Below are positions 1 through 7,828 of a stretch of DNA of 64,000 bases, in pieces. Numbering within the stretch: position 1 is the first letter of the stretch; every line of letters begins with the position of its first letter. The notes under the pieces are model-generated. The model ran no database searches and had not been told where the DNA came from. It was given only the letters and a program-made list of their open reading frames with translations. The position numbers and the translations under genes were made by a program. Source of the DNA: Deltaproteobacteria bacterium (lineage in GTDB: Bacteria > Myxococcota_C > UBA6777); NCBI GenBank assembly GCA_006226375.1, contig SBHC01000040.1:248001-312000 (forward strand). Direction: 5' to 3'.

Positions 1-438
1 ATGGTTTGGACGTCGGGAAATTTGTCGTATGGACGCTCGTTTTGACTGCATTCCCTCCGCCGACAAGGTGACTCCGATGTGGGTTCATTGTGCTAGAACT
101 GTAATGTTTCTTGGCTTCTAGGGATGGGAGTGGGTGGTGTGGAAGGTGTAGGTCGCGGGTGCTTAAGAGTTTAAGGAAGGGTAGCTTGTACTTGATTCTC
201 AACGAGAATGGGATGCATTGAACTTGACAAAGGCTGTCTATTTTCTTACGTTGCTACTTGGCAAAGGCCTAGAATGGAGATATTCTATCCGGATGCCTAA
301 AACCAACCAATCCTTGTGTGACTTAATCTCTCGCCTCACAGCGCAACGTGAATCCCCTGCAAGTCGAATACCTTTGGGGCCAACGATGTTGGATGGGGTC
401 ACAATCAACCGCTGAGGGCAGCTACGGCGAGAACACGA
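1..438. other. Non-coding stretch upstream of dnaG
   Basis: I recognise no gene here. The forward frames all meet stops early, and the short open frames lack recognisable motifs. A possible sigma70 promoter sits at 224-252: TTGACA (224-229), 17 bases, then TACGTT (247-252), which keeps the conserved T, A and final T of the -10 box. It would give a leader of about 180 bases for dnaG. The commonly seen neighbours of dnaG in relatives (rpsU, a GatB/YqeY protein) are not visible in this stretch. Confidence 0.4.
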
Positions 439-2337
439 ATGGCTCGAAATTTCGACCCAGTGATTCAACAAATACGTGAACGAAGTGATATCGTTCAGGT
501 CATCGGTCGACATGTCAAGTTGCAGCGCTCCGGCTCAAGCTTCAAAGCCTGCTGCCCTTTTCACCAAGAAAAAACACCTTCCTTTCATGTTCATCCCGAC
601 AAGCAGTTTTATTACTGTTTTGGTTGTGGTGCGAAGGGCGATGCGTTTTCGTTCTTGATGCAGTATGAGGGAAAAACCTTCCCAGAAGCTGTAGAGGTGT
701 TGGCGGACGAGTACAACATTGAGATCCCCACGGTGGTGGGCGAGGACTGGACCAAGGTCTCAGAGGCTGCTGAGAAAAAAGAAAAATGCTACCAACTCAA
801 CCAATGGGCGAAGGCGTTTTTCATCGACCGCTTGCAAAGTGAAGAAGGTCGAGAGGCTCGTACGTATCTGGAGCAACGAGGCATCTCGCAGGAGATGATC
901 GAAACCTTTGGGTTGGGATACGCTCCCGACGATTGGGGCCGCCTAGTTTCTCATCTTAAAGAGAAAGGCGCTGACATCGAATTGGCTTGCGAAATTGGCC
1001 TCCTTAAACAGGCTGAAGCGAGCGACCGAATCTACGACAAGTACCGACATCGATTGATGTTTCCCATCGTTGAGCCGTCGGGCCGGTTGGCCGGGTTTGG
1101 GGGCCGCGTGCTGCGGTCGAGTGATGGCGCCAAATATCTTAATTCGCCCGATAGCTTGATCTTTCACAAAAGCAAACTATTGTATGGGCTGAATTTGGCC
1201 CGGAAAGCCATTCGTCAGAACGAAGGGGCTATCCTGGTTGAAGGATATCTCGATGTGATTGGCATGCATCAGTTTGGGTTTTCCCAGGCTGTCGCAGCTC
1301 TCGGAACCGCATTAAACCAAGATCATCTCACAACGATCAAACGGTACACCAAACAGGTGACGCTGCTGTTTGATGCCGATGAAGCTGGGGTTAAGGCGGC
1401 AGGCAGAGGGTTACAGGTTCTTGTGCCTGGAGGGATTTCCGTTAACATCGGGACCTTGCCCGAGGGTGAAGACCCCGACAGCTTCTTGCAGTCGCGTGGT
1501 CGTCAAGCGATGGAGCAGTTGCTTGACAAGGATGCGAAACCCGGCTTGGAGTTTTGGATCCATCACCTCAAAGACAAGGCTGACAACGACCCCGTTCAAT
1601 TGCGTGAAGTGACTCATCGGGTGCTGGAGTTGCTGCAAGGCATTCCTGATCCGATCTTGCAAAACTTTTACGTCAAGCGGACGTCTGAGTTGTTGGGTGT
1701 GGAAGAAGCCCAACTTCGGCGTGGCTTCTTTCGCGTGGTCAAAAAGTCGGAGGCTGCGACACAGCGGACACCTGAGCCCGTTGATATGGCCCCGATCATG
1801 GAGACGAAGCTCACTGTCGAGCATCGGACCCTGGCCAAATTGATCAAGATTGTGATAGAGAACCCCGATCTGTTTTCCTATGTGGCGCAGGCGGAGATGA
1901 TCACAAAGTTACCAACCCCAAGCCTGTCGCAGCTTTGGGAGCAATTTATCCATGATCTCCAAGAAGGGGCAGATGCTGCTTTTTTGAGTGAAATGGTGCT
2001 TGGCGACTTAAACGCTGAGCCCACGTTTCGACGTTTGTTGGCGCAAATGTTGTTAAAAGATCCTCGGTTTGACGAAGAAGATGTAGAAGACGAATGGGAG
2101 AGACTCATGTTTACTCTCAACCGTCTCACTCTGGAGACTGAACTCCAACGTGTCCAAACTGAGATTAAACAGGCCCAACAAATCAACGATGTCGAACTGT
2201 GGGCGGCGCTGTCTGCCGATAAGCAGAAGTTGCAAATGCAACTCCAAAAGGTGCTTGCTTCGTTCCGGGGCAAGCCGCTGCTACCCTCGATTCCTGGGAA
2301 AGAACCCGAAAGTGAGGCACCGTTTGCGGGAGGCTAA
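439..2337 (+). CDS. dnaG: DNA primase DnaG
   Basis: Primase makes the short RNA primers that start leading- and Okazaki-fragment synthesis and acts with the DnaB helicase. The 632-residue product has the full bacterial order. First is the CHC2 zinc finger (C39, H42, C60, C63; FYYCFGCG). Next is the primase N-terminal domain at about 120-250, then Toprim at about 255-340, with the ILVEGYLDV glutamate and the LLFDADEAG aspartates that bind catalytic metal. Last is a helical C-terminal region that would bind helicase. Length is normal for the family. The ATG at 439 begins exactly at the conserved MARNF...IRERSDIV start although no strong Shine-Dalgarno is visible. rpoD follows 121 bases downstream, the classical macromolecular-synthesis arrangement of dnaG and rpoD. 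Confidence 0.97.
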   Translation: MARNFDPVIQQIRERSDIVQVIGRHVKLQRSGSSFKACCPFHQEKTPSFHVHPDKQFYYCFGCGAKGDAFSFLMQYEGKTFPEAVEVLADEYNIEIPTVVGEDWTKVSEAAEKKEKCYQLNQWAKAFFIDRLQSEEGREARTYLEQRGISQEMIETFGLGYAPDDWGRLVSHLKEKGADIELACEIGLLKQAEASDRIYDKYRHRLMFPIVEPSGRLAGFGGRVLRSSDGAKYLNSPDSLIFHKSKLLYGLNLARKAIRQNEGAILVEGYLDVIGMHQFGFSQAVAALGTALNQDHLTTIKRYTKQVTLLFDADEAGVKAAGRGLQVLVPGGISVNIGTLPEGEDPDSFLQSRGRQAMEQLLDKDAKPGLEFWIHHLKDKADNDPVQLREVTHRVLELLQGIPDPILQNFYVKRTSELLGVEEAQLRRGFFRVVKKSEAATQRTPEPVDMAPIMETKLTVEHRTLAKLIKIVIENPDLFSYVAQAEMITKLPTPSLSQLWEQFIHDLQEGADAAFLSEMVLGDLNAEPTFRRLLAQMLLKDPRFDEEDVEDEWERLMFTLNRLTLETELQRVQTEIKQAQQINDVELWAALSADKQKLQMQLQKVLASFRGKPLLPSIPGKEPESEAPFAGG

Positions 2338-2458
2338 CGATTCATCCTTGGCCAAAGGTGCAACAACCCTATGGGTAGGTGTAGGAACAGGAACGTTTGA
2401 ATTTTATTGTTTAGGTGTTTGATTCGATCGGTTGAGCCTCGATGAGGAGATGCTATCT

Positions 2459-4222
2459 ATGGCAAACAAGAACAACCAGCGCAAAGAGGTCAAAGAGCTC
2501 CTCGACCTGGGTAAAGAGCGCGGCTATCTTACGTATGATGAGGTCAATGACTTACTGCCTCCCGACATATTGGCCTCACAAGATATCGATGAAGTGTTCG
2601 ACCTTTTCGGCGAATACGACATTGAAATCGTAGATGATCCTTCCAAAGCCAAGAGAAAGTCCAGCAAGGAAGACCATGGCAAATCTGGAGGCAAGGGCGG
2701 CTCGTCAAGCAGCGACAGCGCGTCTTCCAAGTCGACAGATCCTGTGCGGATGTACCTCCGCAAAATGGGTTCGGTCTCTTTGCTCACCCGCGAAGGCGAG
2801 GTGGAAATTGCTCAACGGATCGAGCAAGGCGAAAAGCAAGTCCTTGAGGTTGTGATCGCTTCGTCCATCGGGATCCAAGAGATCATCGAACTGGGCGAAG
2901 GTCTCAAGCGCGAAGAACTTCGGGTGAAAGATGTTGTCCGCGATGCGGAAGAACTTCCCGAAGATATGGACGAGACAGAGTACACCGAACTCACCGTCAA
3001 GTTGATCGAACGAGTGAAGCGCTACGAGCGTGAAAATCGACGCCTGGTGGAGTCAACCAAAGGGGCTGCTGGCCGCGCTTTGGGCAAAGAAACTCTCTCC
3101 AAAACCAAACAGAAGATTGCCCGCAACCACGAGAAAATTGTGGATATCATCCGCGAAGTGGGTTTGCACAAACGACAACTCGAAGAGATCATCGAGAAGC
3201 TCAAAGGCCTGATTGACCGAGTACAGCGCAGCGAAGATGAGATTCTTGAGTGCGAACAACGCCTGGGCGTCTCGACCAAGGATTTCCGCAAGCTTCTTCG
3301 TGAAATGAACCAAACGAAGAAAGACGAGCGTCGGATTCTCAAGCGGTTGGGGATGCGAAAAGAAGAAGTCCTTGAGCTTGACCGGATCATCAAAAACGCG
3401 CAGCAAATGCTCCGTCGTGTTGAAACCGAAGCCGGCCAAAAGCTTGAAGACCTGAAAGAAACTTACCGCGGCATCCAAGACGGTGAGCGAAAGGCCGAGC
3501 GGGCCAAGAGTGAGCTGATCGAAGCCAACCTCCGACTCGTGGTCTCCATCGCCAAAAAATACACCAACCGGGGTCTTCAGTTCCTCGATCTGATTCAAGA
3601 AGGCAACATCGGCTTGATGAAGGCCGTTGACAAGTTTGAGTACCGTCGAGGTTACAAGTTCTCTACCTACGCCACGTGGTGGATTCGTCAAGCGATCACC
3701 CGCGCGATTGCGGACCAGGCACGGACCATCCGTATTCCGGTTCACATGATAGAGACCATCAACAAGTTGATTCGGACCAGTCGCTACTTGGTGCAAGAGA
3801 TCGGTCGTGAGCCCACGCCCGAAGAAATCGCCGAGAAGATGGACATTCCTCTGGAGAAGGTGCGCAAGGTTCTCAAAATTGCGAAAGAGCCGATCTCCTT
3901 GGAAACGCCGATTGGCGAAGAAGAAGACTCCCACCTGGGTGACTTCATTGAAGACAAGAGCGTGGTCTCTCCCATCGATGCCGTGATCAACTCGAACCTC
4001 GCAGAGCAGACTCGCAAGGTGCTGGCCACCTTAACGCCACGTGAGGAAAAAGTTTTGCGAATGCGCTTCGGGATTGGTGAAAAATCGGACCACACGCTGG
4101 AAGAGGTTGGGCAAGACTTTGAGGTTACTCGCGAGCGTATCCGACAAATCGAAGCCAAGGCGCTGCGCAAGTTGCGTCATCCTTCCCGAGCGAAAAAGTT
4201 GAAGCCGTTTGTGGAAAATTGA
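2459..4222 (+). CDS. rpoD: Primary sigma factor RpoD (sigma70)
   Basis: Housekeeping sigma factor that directs RNA polymerase to -35/-10 promoters. The 587-residue product shows region 1.1 ([19 protein letters not shown]), an acidic/Ser linker, region 1.2 ([11 protein letters not shown]) and a long non-conserved charged insert. Region 2 follows ([16 protein letters not shown], then [14 protein letters not shown]), then region 3, and region 4.2 with its helix-turn-helix ([20 protein letters not shown]). I chose ATG 2459 because AGGAG lies at 2445-2449, nine bases upstream. An in-frame TTG at 2432 and ATG at 2450 are less well placed. The gene lies downstream of dnaG and 62 bases upstream of a tRNA gene. 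Group 1 sigma identity is supported by region 1.1 and by the linkage to dnaG. Confidence 0.97.
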   Translation: MANKNNQRKEVKELLDLGKERGYLTYDEVNDLLPPDILASQDIDEVFDLFGEYDIEIVDDPSKAKRKSSKEDHGKSGGKGGSSSSDSASSKSTDPVRMYLRKMGSVSLLTREGEVEIAQRIEQGEKQVLEVVIASSIGIQEIIELGEGLKREELRVKDVVRDAEELPEDMDETEYTELTVKLIERVKRYERENRRLVESTKGAAGRALGKETLSKTKQKIARNHEKIVDIIREVGLHKRQLEEIIEKLKGLIDRVQRSEDEILECEQRLGVSTKDFRKLLREMNQTKKDERRILKRLGMRKEEVLELDRIIKNAQQMLRRVETEAGQKLEDLKETYRGIQDGERKAERAKSELIEANLRLVVSIAKKYTNRGLQFLDLIQEGNIGLMKAVDKFEYRRGYKFSTYATWWIRQAITRAIADQARTIRIPVHMIETINKLIRTSRYLVQEIGREPTPEEIAEKMDIPLEKVRKVLKIAKEPISLETPIGEEEDSHLGDFIEDKSVVSPIDAVINSNLAEQTRKVLATLTPREEKVLRMRFGIGEKSDHTLEEVGQDFEVTRERIRQIEAKALRKLRHPSRAKKLKPFVEN

Positions 4223-4251
4223 TTGACAGACCGCATGGGTCTGCATATTAT
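4223..4251 (+). promoter_or_regulatory. Sigma70 promoter of the CAU tRNA
   Basis: TTGACA at 4223-4228, a 17-base spacer and TATTAT at 4246-4251: a perfect -35 and a 5/6 match -10 at ideal spacing, starting directly after the rpoD stop codon. The predicted start near 4258 lies just before the hairpin at 4260-4277 and 26 bases before the mature tRNA. Confidence 0.8.
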
Positions 4252-4259
4252 CAAGCACT

Positions 4260-4277
4260 TGATAGCACTGGCTATCA
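4260..4277 (+). other. Hairpin in the tRNA precursor leader
   Basis: TGATAGC, loop ACTG, GCTATCA: a perfect 7-bp hairpin between the predicted transcription start and the mature tRNA 5' end. It would form the 5' leader removed by RNase P. Whether it has a processing role is inference. Confidence 0.5.
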
Positions 4278-4283
4278 GTGTGG

Positions 4284-4357
4284 GGGCCTATAGCTCAGCT
4301 GGTTAGAGCTTCCGGCTCATAACCGGATGGTCCTAGGTTCAAGTCCTAGTGGGCCCA
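4284..4357 (+). tRNA. tRNA with CAU anticodon (Ile2 or elongator Met)
   Basis: A 74-base cloverleaf can be folded by eye. The acceptor stem is GGGCCTA with TGGGCCC (one T-G pair), there is a D arm with AGCTCAGCTGGTTAGAGC, the anticodon stem is TCCGG/CCGGA around loop CTCATAA, and the T arm is CTAGG-TTCAAGT-CCTAG. The anticodon CAT is at 4318-4320 and the discriminator base is A. CCA is not encoded; the next bases are CTC. A CAU anticodon reads Met, or AUA-Ile once modified to lysidine by TilS. It is not the initiator type, because the first acceptor pair is G-C and the initiator's three G-C anticodon pairs are absent. Ile2 and elongator Met cannot be separated here with confidence. Confidence 0.92.
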
Positions 4358-4583
4358 CTCTTTTTCTTTTTGCTTGTTTCCGGTATTTCCGGGCGAATGC
4401 TTCACTACGAGGACAGGCCGAATTCAACATGGACGAGTACTTTCGTCGCCTCTCTTGGTCTCATCACTCTCTCTCTTCCCCCTCTACAATCCGTACCCCC
4501 TTTGCCCCCTCCGGGTCTCTTCGGACAAGATCTACCCTGGATGTGGACACAAACCCTTGGCATGCATCAAAAGGAGTGCTCTC

Positions 4584-5309
4584 TTGCGAGAAGTCTTAAG
4601 CTGTTTGAGGCAATTACAAAAAGTTGATTTGGAGATGCTCGAAATTGTCAAGATTCGCGACACTTTCCCCGCCAAAGTCAGGGATCTTGAAAAACAATTG
4701 GCATCTGAACAATCAAAATTGGCCAAAACCCAAGCCTCCTTCGATACCATCCATGACGAACGTACCGAAAAGCACAACAAGTTCAAGGAAGACGATGAAC
4801 GTCTCAAAAAGTGGGAACGTCGTCTGAACGAGTCGAAAAATGCTCGTGAAGCCTCAGCTCTCGCTCGTGAAATCGACGCACACAAGCGTTTGAATCAGGA
4901 GTTGGAAGAGGAAGTTCTCAAGCTGATGGAGCAGGAAGAACTCGAAAAGGCGAGCCTGACATCGTTTGAATCTACGATCCAAGAGATCGAAGAAAAACTT
5001 GCGAAAGAACGTGCAGTGTGCGAAGAAAAGCTCGGTGATTTGAACCAACAAATTGCCGTCTTTGAGAGCGACCGCCAACAGTACGTGGAGCAACTTCCCA
5101 AGCCTTTGCTGCGCCGTTACGAAGGTGTCAAGCGGGCACGGGGTGGTTTGGCTGTGGTGGAGGTTCGGAATGGTTGCTGCACTGGATGCAACATGCGCCT
5201 GCGTCCTCAGCTTCACAACACAGTGTTGAAAGGGAAGTCGTTGGAGACCTGCCCCGGATGCAAGCGGATGTTGTATCACCAGGAAGAAGGCGCTGCTGAC
5301 GCTTCCTAA
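4584..5309 (+). CDS. Coiled-coil zinc-ribbon protein (COG1579 type)
   Basis: Conserved bacterial protein of uncertain function, likely a nucleic-acid- or protein-binding scaffold. Most of the 241 residues form a long Lys/Glu-rich coiled coil (about 10-165). The C-terminus carries a four-Cys zinc ribbon, CTGC near 199-202 and CPGC near 223-226. The frame stays open upstream to 4374, but that part overlaps tRNA-proximal sequence and has no family resemblance. The TTG at 4584 has a perfect AAGGAG at 4571-4576, seven bases away, and gives the usual family beginning (LREVL..LRQLQKVDLEML). It is followed by a candidate structured RNA and then rnhA, so it may be co-transcribed with RNA-metabolism genes. 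Confidence 0.85.
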   Translation: MREVLSCLRQLQKVDLEMLEIVKIRDTFPAKVRDLEKQLASEQSKLAKTQASFDTIHDERTEKHNKFKEDDERLKKWERRLNESKNAREASALAREIDAHKRLNQELEEEVLKLMEQEELEKASLTSFESTIQEIEEKLAKERAVCEEKLGDLNQQIAVFESDRQQYVEQLPKPLLRRYEGVKRARGGLAVVEVRNGCCTGCNMRLRPQLHNTVLKGKSLETCPGCKRMLYHQEEGAADAS

Positions 5310-5335
5310 GGCGAGAAGTCGAACTCTCTTTCGGA

Positions 5336-5500
5336 GTGTTCTCTTGCGCGACAGTGAACAAGCGTTGAAATGGAAACCTTAACTCGCTGGCTCTCTTCAG
5401 GAGTGAACTGCTCCCACGGAAGCCATACAACAGTCCACGTTGCAAGTCTGGTTTGGAGCAAACCAGGGAATCGGGTGACGAAGGCTGGCGCACAAGGCTA
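5336..5500 (+). ncRNA. Candidate 6S-like regulatory RNA
   Basis: The 354-base gap between the zinc-ribbon gene and rnhA folds into a layout reminiscent of 6S RNA. A closing helix joins CTTGCGC (5343-5349) to GCG-CAAG near 5488-5496 with a two-base bulge. A long irregular hairpin has its base at TGGCT (5388-5392) and AGCCA (5420-5424) and contains GGAG/CTCC. A second strong hairpin, CTGGTTT-GGAGC-AAACCAG, sits on the 3' side, where Escherichia coli 6S also has a hairpin flanking its central bubble. A strong terminator follows at 5502. Size (about 165 bases) fits. No covariance model was run, so a long 5' leader of rnhA is a real alternative. Confidence 0.4.
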
Positions 5501-5501
5501 C

Positions 5502-5538
5502 GCTGACCTGAGCATCAGGTCAGCTTTCTCCTTTCTCC
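5502..5538 (+). terminator. Intrinsic terminator after the candidate RNA
   Basis: GCTGACCTGA, loop GCA, TCAGGTCAGC: a perfect 10-bp stem, followed by the pyrimidine/T-rich tract TTTCTCCTTTCTCC. It closes a transcript that ends well before rnhA starts, which is why the preceding 165 bases look like an independent RNA. Confidence 0.7.
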
Positions 5539-5663
5539 GATAATTCTCAGTGCGCCAAGACTCCTAGGACAGCGAACCGAGCAACCTTCTAGAATTATCC
5601 CCTGACGACAAACCAACATTGGTGTCAGGGCAACGTTTCCAAACGACGGCAAAAGGCGGTAGT

Positions 5664-6305
5664 ATGAAGACCAAGTCGAAAGCGAAGACATCTCGCAAGC
5701 GGAAAAGTGAGTCCTCTTCGACCGCCAAGGAAGAGACACTCGTGAAACAAGACAAGGATGTTGTTGAGGAAGACACTTCCACCGAAGAAAAAGAAACTGA
5801 CGAGAAATCCTCCGAATCTTCTTCTCGCAAAGGCGGCCGTCGTCGGCAGTCCTCCCCCCGTGGCCGACGTGCGGTGAAATTTGACCCCGAAGATTATGTG
5901 TACAATCGACTTCTCATCTACACCGACGGTGCGGCTCGTGGAAACCCCGGTGAGTCGGGAGCAGGTGTCGTCCTGAAAACTCCCGAAGGTGAAGAGGTTG
6001 GCCGGTTTGGTCGCTATCTCGGCAAAGGCACAAACAACTTTGCCGAATACCAGGCGCTGATCTTGGGACTTCAACACGCCCAAGAATTTGGTGCCAACGA
6101 TATCACCATTCTTTCAGACTCCGACCTTTTGGTCCGACAACTCGTAGGAGAATACCGGGTTCGAGCTGCGCATCTGCGAGTCCTCTTTGATGAGGCCCAG
6201 CAAATGCTCGCCGAGTTTGACAAGTACCAAATCAAACGTATCGAACGAGAAAAGAACAAAGAAGCTGACTCCATGGCAAACCGAGCCATCGACGAACGCC
6301 TCTAA
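5664..6305 (+). CDS. rnhA: Ribonuclease HI with charged N-terminal extension
   Basis: Cleaves the RNA strand of RNA-DNA hybrids (R-loops, primers). The C-terminal 130 of 213 residues are a complete RNase H fold. It has D88 in LLIYTDGAARGNPG, E128 in NNFAEYQAL, D152 in ILSDSD and D202 in EADSMAN, the four metal-binding acidic residues. Residues 1-75 are a Lys/Arg/Ser/Glu-rich low-complexity extension, not the compact hybrid-binding domain of eukaryotic RNases H1; a nucleic-acid tether is possible but inferred. ATG 5664 follows AAAGGCGG; an in-frame GTG at 5619 lacks such a site. A terminator and then rnpB follow. Confidence 0.9.
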   Translation: MKTKSKAKTSRKRKSESSSTAKEETLVKQDKDVVEEDTSTEEKETDEKSSESSSRKGGRRRQSSPRGRRAVKFDPEDYVYNRLLIYTDGAARGNPGESGAGVVLKTPEGEEVGRFGRYLGKGTNNFAEYQALILGLQHAQEFGANDITILSDSDLLVRQLVGEYRVRAAHLRVLFDEAQQMLAEFDKYQIKRIEREKNKEADSMANRAIDERL

Positions 6306-6314
6306 CCCAACAAC

Positions 6315-6360
6315 GCTGCACACCTCTTTCCTGAGGTGCTCCAGCTTGGCTCTTTTCTCT
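6315..6360 (+). terminator. Intrinsic terminator of rnhA
   Basis: CACCTC (6321-6326), loop TTTCCT, GAGGTG (6333-6338), extended by outer GCTG/CAGC pairs, followed by a T/C-rich run (CTCTTTTCTCTC). It lies 10 bases after the rnhA stop and just before rnpB. Confidence 0.65.
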
Positions 6361-6371
6361 CTATCCCCTCT

Positions 6372-6832
6372 CGATCAAGTTGGACGAGTGATCGCTGAAG
6401 GGAGCGTGGCTTGCTTGCAAGTGCGCTTCACTTTGGAGGAAAGTCCGGACTCCACAGGGCAGGGTGCTGGTTAACGGCCAGTGAGGGAAACCTTAAGGAA
6501 AGTGCAACAGAGAAAAGACTGCCTTCACGCCTGCATGCGGTTGGTCCCCAAACTCCCCAGGAGAGAGGATGCAGCGCCGGGAGGTAACGTTGAAACGGTG
6601 GGGTAAGAGCCCACCGGGAGGCTGGTGACAGTCACCGCAAGGTAAACCCCACCTGGAGCAAGACCAAGTAAAGGTGTGAGTAGCCCGCTTAAGCACCTTG
6701 GGTTGGTCGCATTTGGAACCGGCAACGGAACCAAAGAGGAAGTTGGCAACAGCTTCTCTAGATGAATGATCACTGCCTGAAGATGGGTAACTGTCTTCAG
6801 GAACAAAATCCGGCTTATGAACAACTTGATCG
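6372..6832 (+). ncRNA. rnpB: RNase P RNA, bacterial type A
   Basis: Catalytic RNA that trims tRNA 5' leaders. The universally conserved core is directly readable: GGAGGAAAGTCCGGACTCC near 6436-6454, followed by the CACAGGGCAGGGTGCTGG and GGGAAACC region. Near the 3' end is ACAAAATCCGGCTTATG (about 6803-6819). The P1 helix closes the molecule by exact pairing of CGATCAAGTTG (6372-6382) with CAACTTGATCG (6822-6832). About 461 bases is somewhat long for type A, so one or more peripheral helices are extended. It lies between rnhA and prmA on the same strand and has its own terminator. Confidence 0.95.
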
Positions 6833-6839
6833 CGAGACG

Positions 6840-6870
6840 AGGGGTGGCTAGTCCACCCCTTTGTCTTTTC
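6840..6870 (+). terminator. Terminator of rnpB
   Basis: AGGGGTGG, loop CTAGT, CCACCCCT (6840-6860): an 8-bp perfect stem followed by TTGTCTTTTC, seven bases beyond the P1 helix of RNase P RNA. Confidence 0.85.
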
Positions 6871-6905
6871 TTTGTCTCTCACATCGCCCGTCAAAGGAAC
6901 TCATC

Positions 6906-7763
6906 GTGGCCCTCGAACAAGTCTGGCTTCGGCTGCAATTCACCTGTCCTACGGACGAAACGGAAAATCTGGGCGCTCGGCTGATGGAGTTCGACTCCCT
7001 CGGGTTGGAAGAACAACCTCAGGAAGGCGGCGATGTGCTGATGACGGCCTATTTCTCCCATCCGCTTGGAGAAGGACAAGCCGAGACCGTTGAGTCTGCT
7101 CTCTCCGCCACAGTTCCAGGCCCTTTTTCCTGGTCTTTGTTCCAAGACGATGGCTGGTCCACACGATGGCAAGAGCATTTTAAACCCTTCGCTGTTGGGG
7201 AAGGGCTTGTGATCTGTCCCTCATGGGAGTCGTACGAACCCAAACCTGGACAGAAGCTGTTGTTGCTTGATCCTGGTATGGCCTTTGGTACCGGAACCCA
7301 CGCAACGACGAGAGGCTCGTTGCTTTTGATGGAGCGGTATCTTGCGCCAGAGCAGGTCGTCTTGGACGTGGGCTGTGGCTCGGGAATCCTCAGCCTGGCG
7401 GCGTTGCTTTGCGGTGCATCGCACGCGATTGGAGTCGATATTGATCCCGAAGCGGTGAGAGTTTCGCAGGAAAACGCAGAGATAAATCACCTCGCTGAGA
7501 AAACAGAGTTCTCCACCACACCCATTGAACACGTTGAGGGCGAGTATCCCTTCGTTCTTGCAAACATTCAGGCCCACATCTTGATACCGATGGTCGAGCC
7601 ACTCGTCGCCCGTGTTGAGCCTGACGCTTATCTCTTACTCTCCGGAATCATCGACACAAAGCGCGACGCTGTCGTTGCTTGCTACGAAGCCAACGGCTGT
7701 GAACTTGTGGATGAGTTTGTGGATGAAGACTGGCACAGCATGGTGATGCGCCGACTCAAGTAG
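6906..7763 (+). CDS. prmA: Ribosomal protein L11 methyltransferase PrmA
   Basis: SAM-dependent enzyme that methylates L11 in the ribosomal stalk. The 285-residue product has the small N-terminal substrate domain, a linker (WSTRWQEHFKPF..G), then the Rossmann methyltransferase fold. Family motifs are DPGMAFGTGTHATT, LDVGCGSGILSLAA (SAM loop) and the late LANIQAHIL, all typical for PrmA. I place the start at GTG 6906 because AAGGAA lies seven bases upstream. The frame is open back to 6861, but that TTG sits inside the rnpB terminator. It converges on the PEGA gene at 7829. Confidence 0.9.
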   Translation: MALEQVWLRLQFTCPTDETENLGARLMEFDSLGLEEQPQEGGDVLMTAYFSHPLGEGQAETVESALSATVPGPFSWSLFQDDGWSTRWQEHFKPFAVGEGLVICPSWESYEPKPGQKLLLLDPGMAFGTGTHATTRGSLLLMERYLAPEQVVLDVGCGSGILSLAALLCGASHAIGVDIDPEAVRVSQENAEINHLAEKTEFSTTPIEHVEGEYPFVLANIQAHILIPMVEPLVARVEPDAYLLLSGIIDTKRDAVVACYEANGCELVDEFVDEDWHSMVMRRLK

Positions 7764-7828
7764 GCTGTTGCTGCTTGAAACGTTGGGGTGCGTGTTGAGG
7801 AAGCGGGTTGGAGAACACTTGAACCTTC

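Noticed and set aside
218-415. 65-codon plus-strand frame before dnaG
   Set aside because: It overlaps the likely dnaG promoter, has no Shine-Dalgarno and no resemblance to any protein I know.
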